The notes beneath the pieces are model-generated. The model saw only the letters and a program-made list of their open reading frames with translations, was not told where the DNA came from and searched no databases. This document shows positions 4,832-5,452 of a stretch of 5,452 nt of DNA, in pieces. Source of the DNA: DASUMF01 sp040510575 (GTDB taxonomy: Bacteria > Actinomycetota > Acidimicrobiia > IMCC26256 > DASPTH01); assembly GCA_040510575.1 (NCBI GenBank), contig JBEVIU010000158.1:1-5452 (forward strand), in the 5' to 3' direction. Numbering within the stretch: the first letter of the stretch is position 1; the number at the start of each line of letters is the position of its first letter. The position numbers were made by a program, and so were the translations under genes.

Positions 4832-5452
4832 CTACGGCGTCGCGGAGGTCGCGTCGTGTGCGTCGAGCGCTGCCTTCGCCTGGTCGAGCAGGTCGCTCGC
4901 TGCGATCACGCGCCGGCGTTGGCGCTCGACTTCAAGGCTGCGCTCCGGGCCGACGGGCAGCGCCTCGGCGGTCTTGAGCGCGGTGACCATGGCCTGCTGC
5001 TCGAGCAACGCGTCGAAGCGACGGTCGACCAGGGCTCGCCGGATGGCGGTCGGGTCGGTCGAGGCGACCGGGAGCCCGGTCACGGGCACAGGCATGCCCG
5101 TGGGTCGAGCCATCGGCGCGGTCTCACGCTCGGGCTCGTCGTCATCAGGGCCGAGGAGCAGGAACAGCTCCGTGCCGTCACGCGCCGTGAACGCGGAAAT
5201 CCGCGCGCCCTCGGGAAGACGGTTGCGGGTGAGCTCGGCGGTCGTGCGCGACAGCACGATCGTGCCAAGAGCAACGTGCTCGAGCACGCGAGTGAGGTAC
5301 GCGTACGACGCGCCGACGTAGTTGCCGTTGCGCACCAAGGCCTCGCCGGTGTGCAGCGCAACGCGGAGCTCGATGTCGAGACCCGAGGGCCAGCGCGCGT
5401 CGCGCACCCGTTGACGGATCGCCAACGCGGCGGCGGTCGCAGCGGCCGAACG
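4832..5452 (-). CDS. Class III adenylate/guanylate cyclase-like protein, 5' end outside window; catalytic Asn apparently missing
   Basis: The open frame enters from the right edge and ends with TAG at 4834-4832, giving 206 visible residues. A TTG at 5425 could be called a start, but the residues before it (RSAAATAAA) continue the family pattern, so the gene begins outside the window. Visible residues 1 to about 100 align with the C-terminal half of class III cyclase domains: an Ala-rich helix, then LRVALHTGEALVRNGNYVG (about 29-47), then VLSRTTAELTRNRLPEG. In active relatives the following helix reads like GPAVNRAARL; here it is GASYAYLTRV, so the Asn position is Ala51 while the Arg position is kept (Arg55). 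The metal-binding aspartates are off-window. After the domain come a Pro/acidic linker (about 101-135) and a charged helical tail (about 136-200). It is probably a regulatory or degenerate cyclase domain; weak or altered activity cannot be excluded. Confidence 0.82.
   Translation of the reverse strand, partial: RSAAATAAALAIRQRVRDARWPSGLDIELRVALHTGEALVRNGNYVGASYAYLTRVLEHVALGTIVLSRTTAELTRNRLPEGARISAFTARDGTELFLLLGPDDDEPERETAPMARPTGMPVPVTGLPVASTDPTAIRRALVDRRFDALLEQQAMVTALKTAEALPVGPERSLEVERQRRRVIAASDLLDQAKAALDAHDATSATP

Noticed and set aside
3975..5321. Plus-strand open frame (448 residues) opposite the PspA-like, small membrane and cyclase-like genes
   Set aside because: It crosses three minus-strand genes and their spacers, and its product is low-complexity Arg/Ser-rich sequence in the second half. 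It is a shadow frame.
5423..5425. TTG at 5425 as the start of the cyclase-like gene
   Set aside because: The codons before it stay open to the window edge and continue the Ala-rich helix of the cyclase domain, and a start here would leave only half the domain.

Overview
The window is GC-rich, with G or C at most third codon positions, uses GTG as well as ATG starts, and packs its genes tightly. Together with an actinobacterial-style PspA protein (N-terminus MWKLIKRWWKYL) and a class III cyclase-like protein, this suggests a high-GC actinobacterium, perhaps of the Acidimicrobiia type. That placement is an inference from style, not from a marker gene.

Layout. The left edge (1-203, + strand) is the C-terminal end of an amidase-signature-family enzyme. 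Everything else reads on the minus strand, so transcription runs from right to left. In that order the genes are: a class III nucleotidyl-cyclase-like protein cut by the right edge (5452-4832); a 69-residue protein with two membrane helices (4765-4556); a PspA/IM30 family coiled-coil protein (4553-3726); an 83-base spacer; a circularly permuted ATP-grasp protein (3642-2017); an alpha-E (DUF403) protein (2023-1094); and a transglutaminase-fold protein (1092-247). The amidase and the transglutaminase genes converge across 43 bases.

How the genes work together. The last three genes form the conserved ATP-grasp / alpha-E / transglutaminase triad. It has been proposed from comparative genomics to make and process an amide-linked peptide or peptide tag, but its substrate is not known. 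The genes are coupled here: the first pair overlaps by 7 bases and the second pair is separated by one base. The 69-residue membrane protein and the PspA protein are also coupled (two bases between stop and start) and look like a membrane-stress or membrane-maintenance pair. The cyclase-like protein lies 66 bases upstream of that pair.

Most worth a second look: the ATP-grasp protein carries an unusual low-complexity C-terminal tail with nine consecutive glutamines, in an operon that also encodes a transglutaminase-fold enzyme; the cyclase-like protein appears to lack the catalytic asparagine; and an 8-bp perfect inverted repeat straddles the pspA-like stop codon. I see no RNA genes, CRISPR arrays, insertion sequences or attachment sites, and no gene-free stretch longer than 300 bases.
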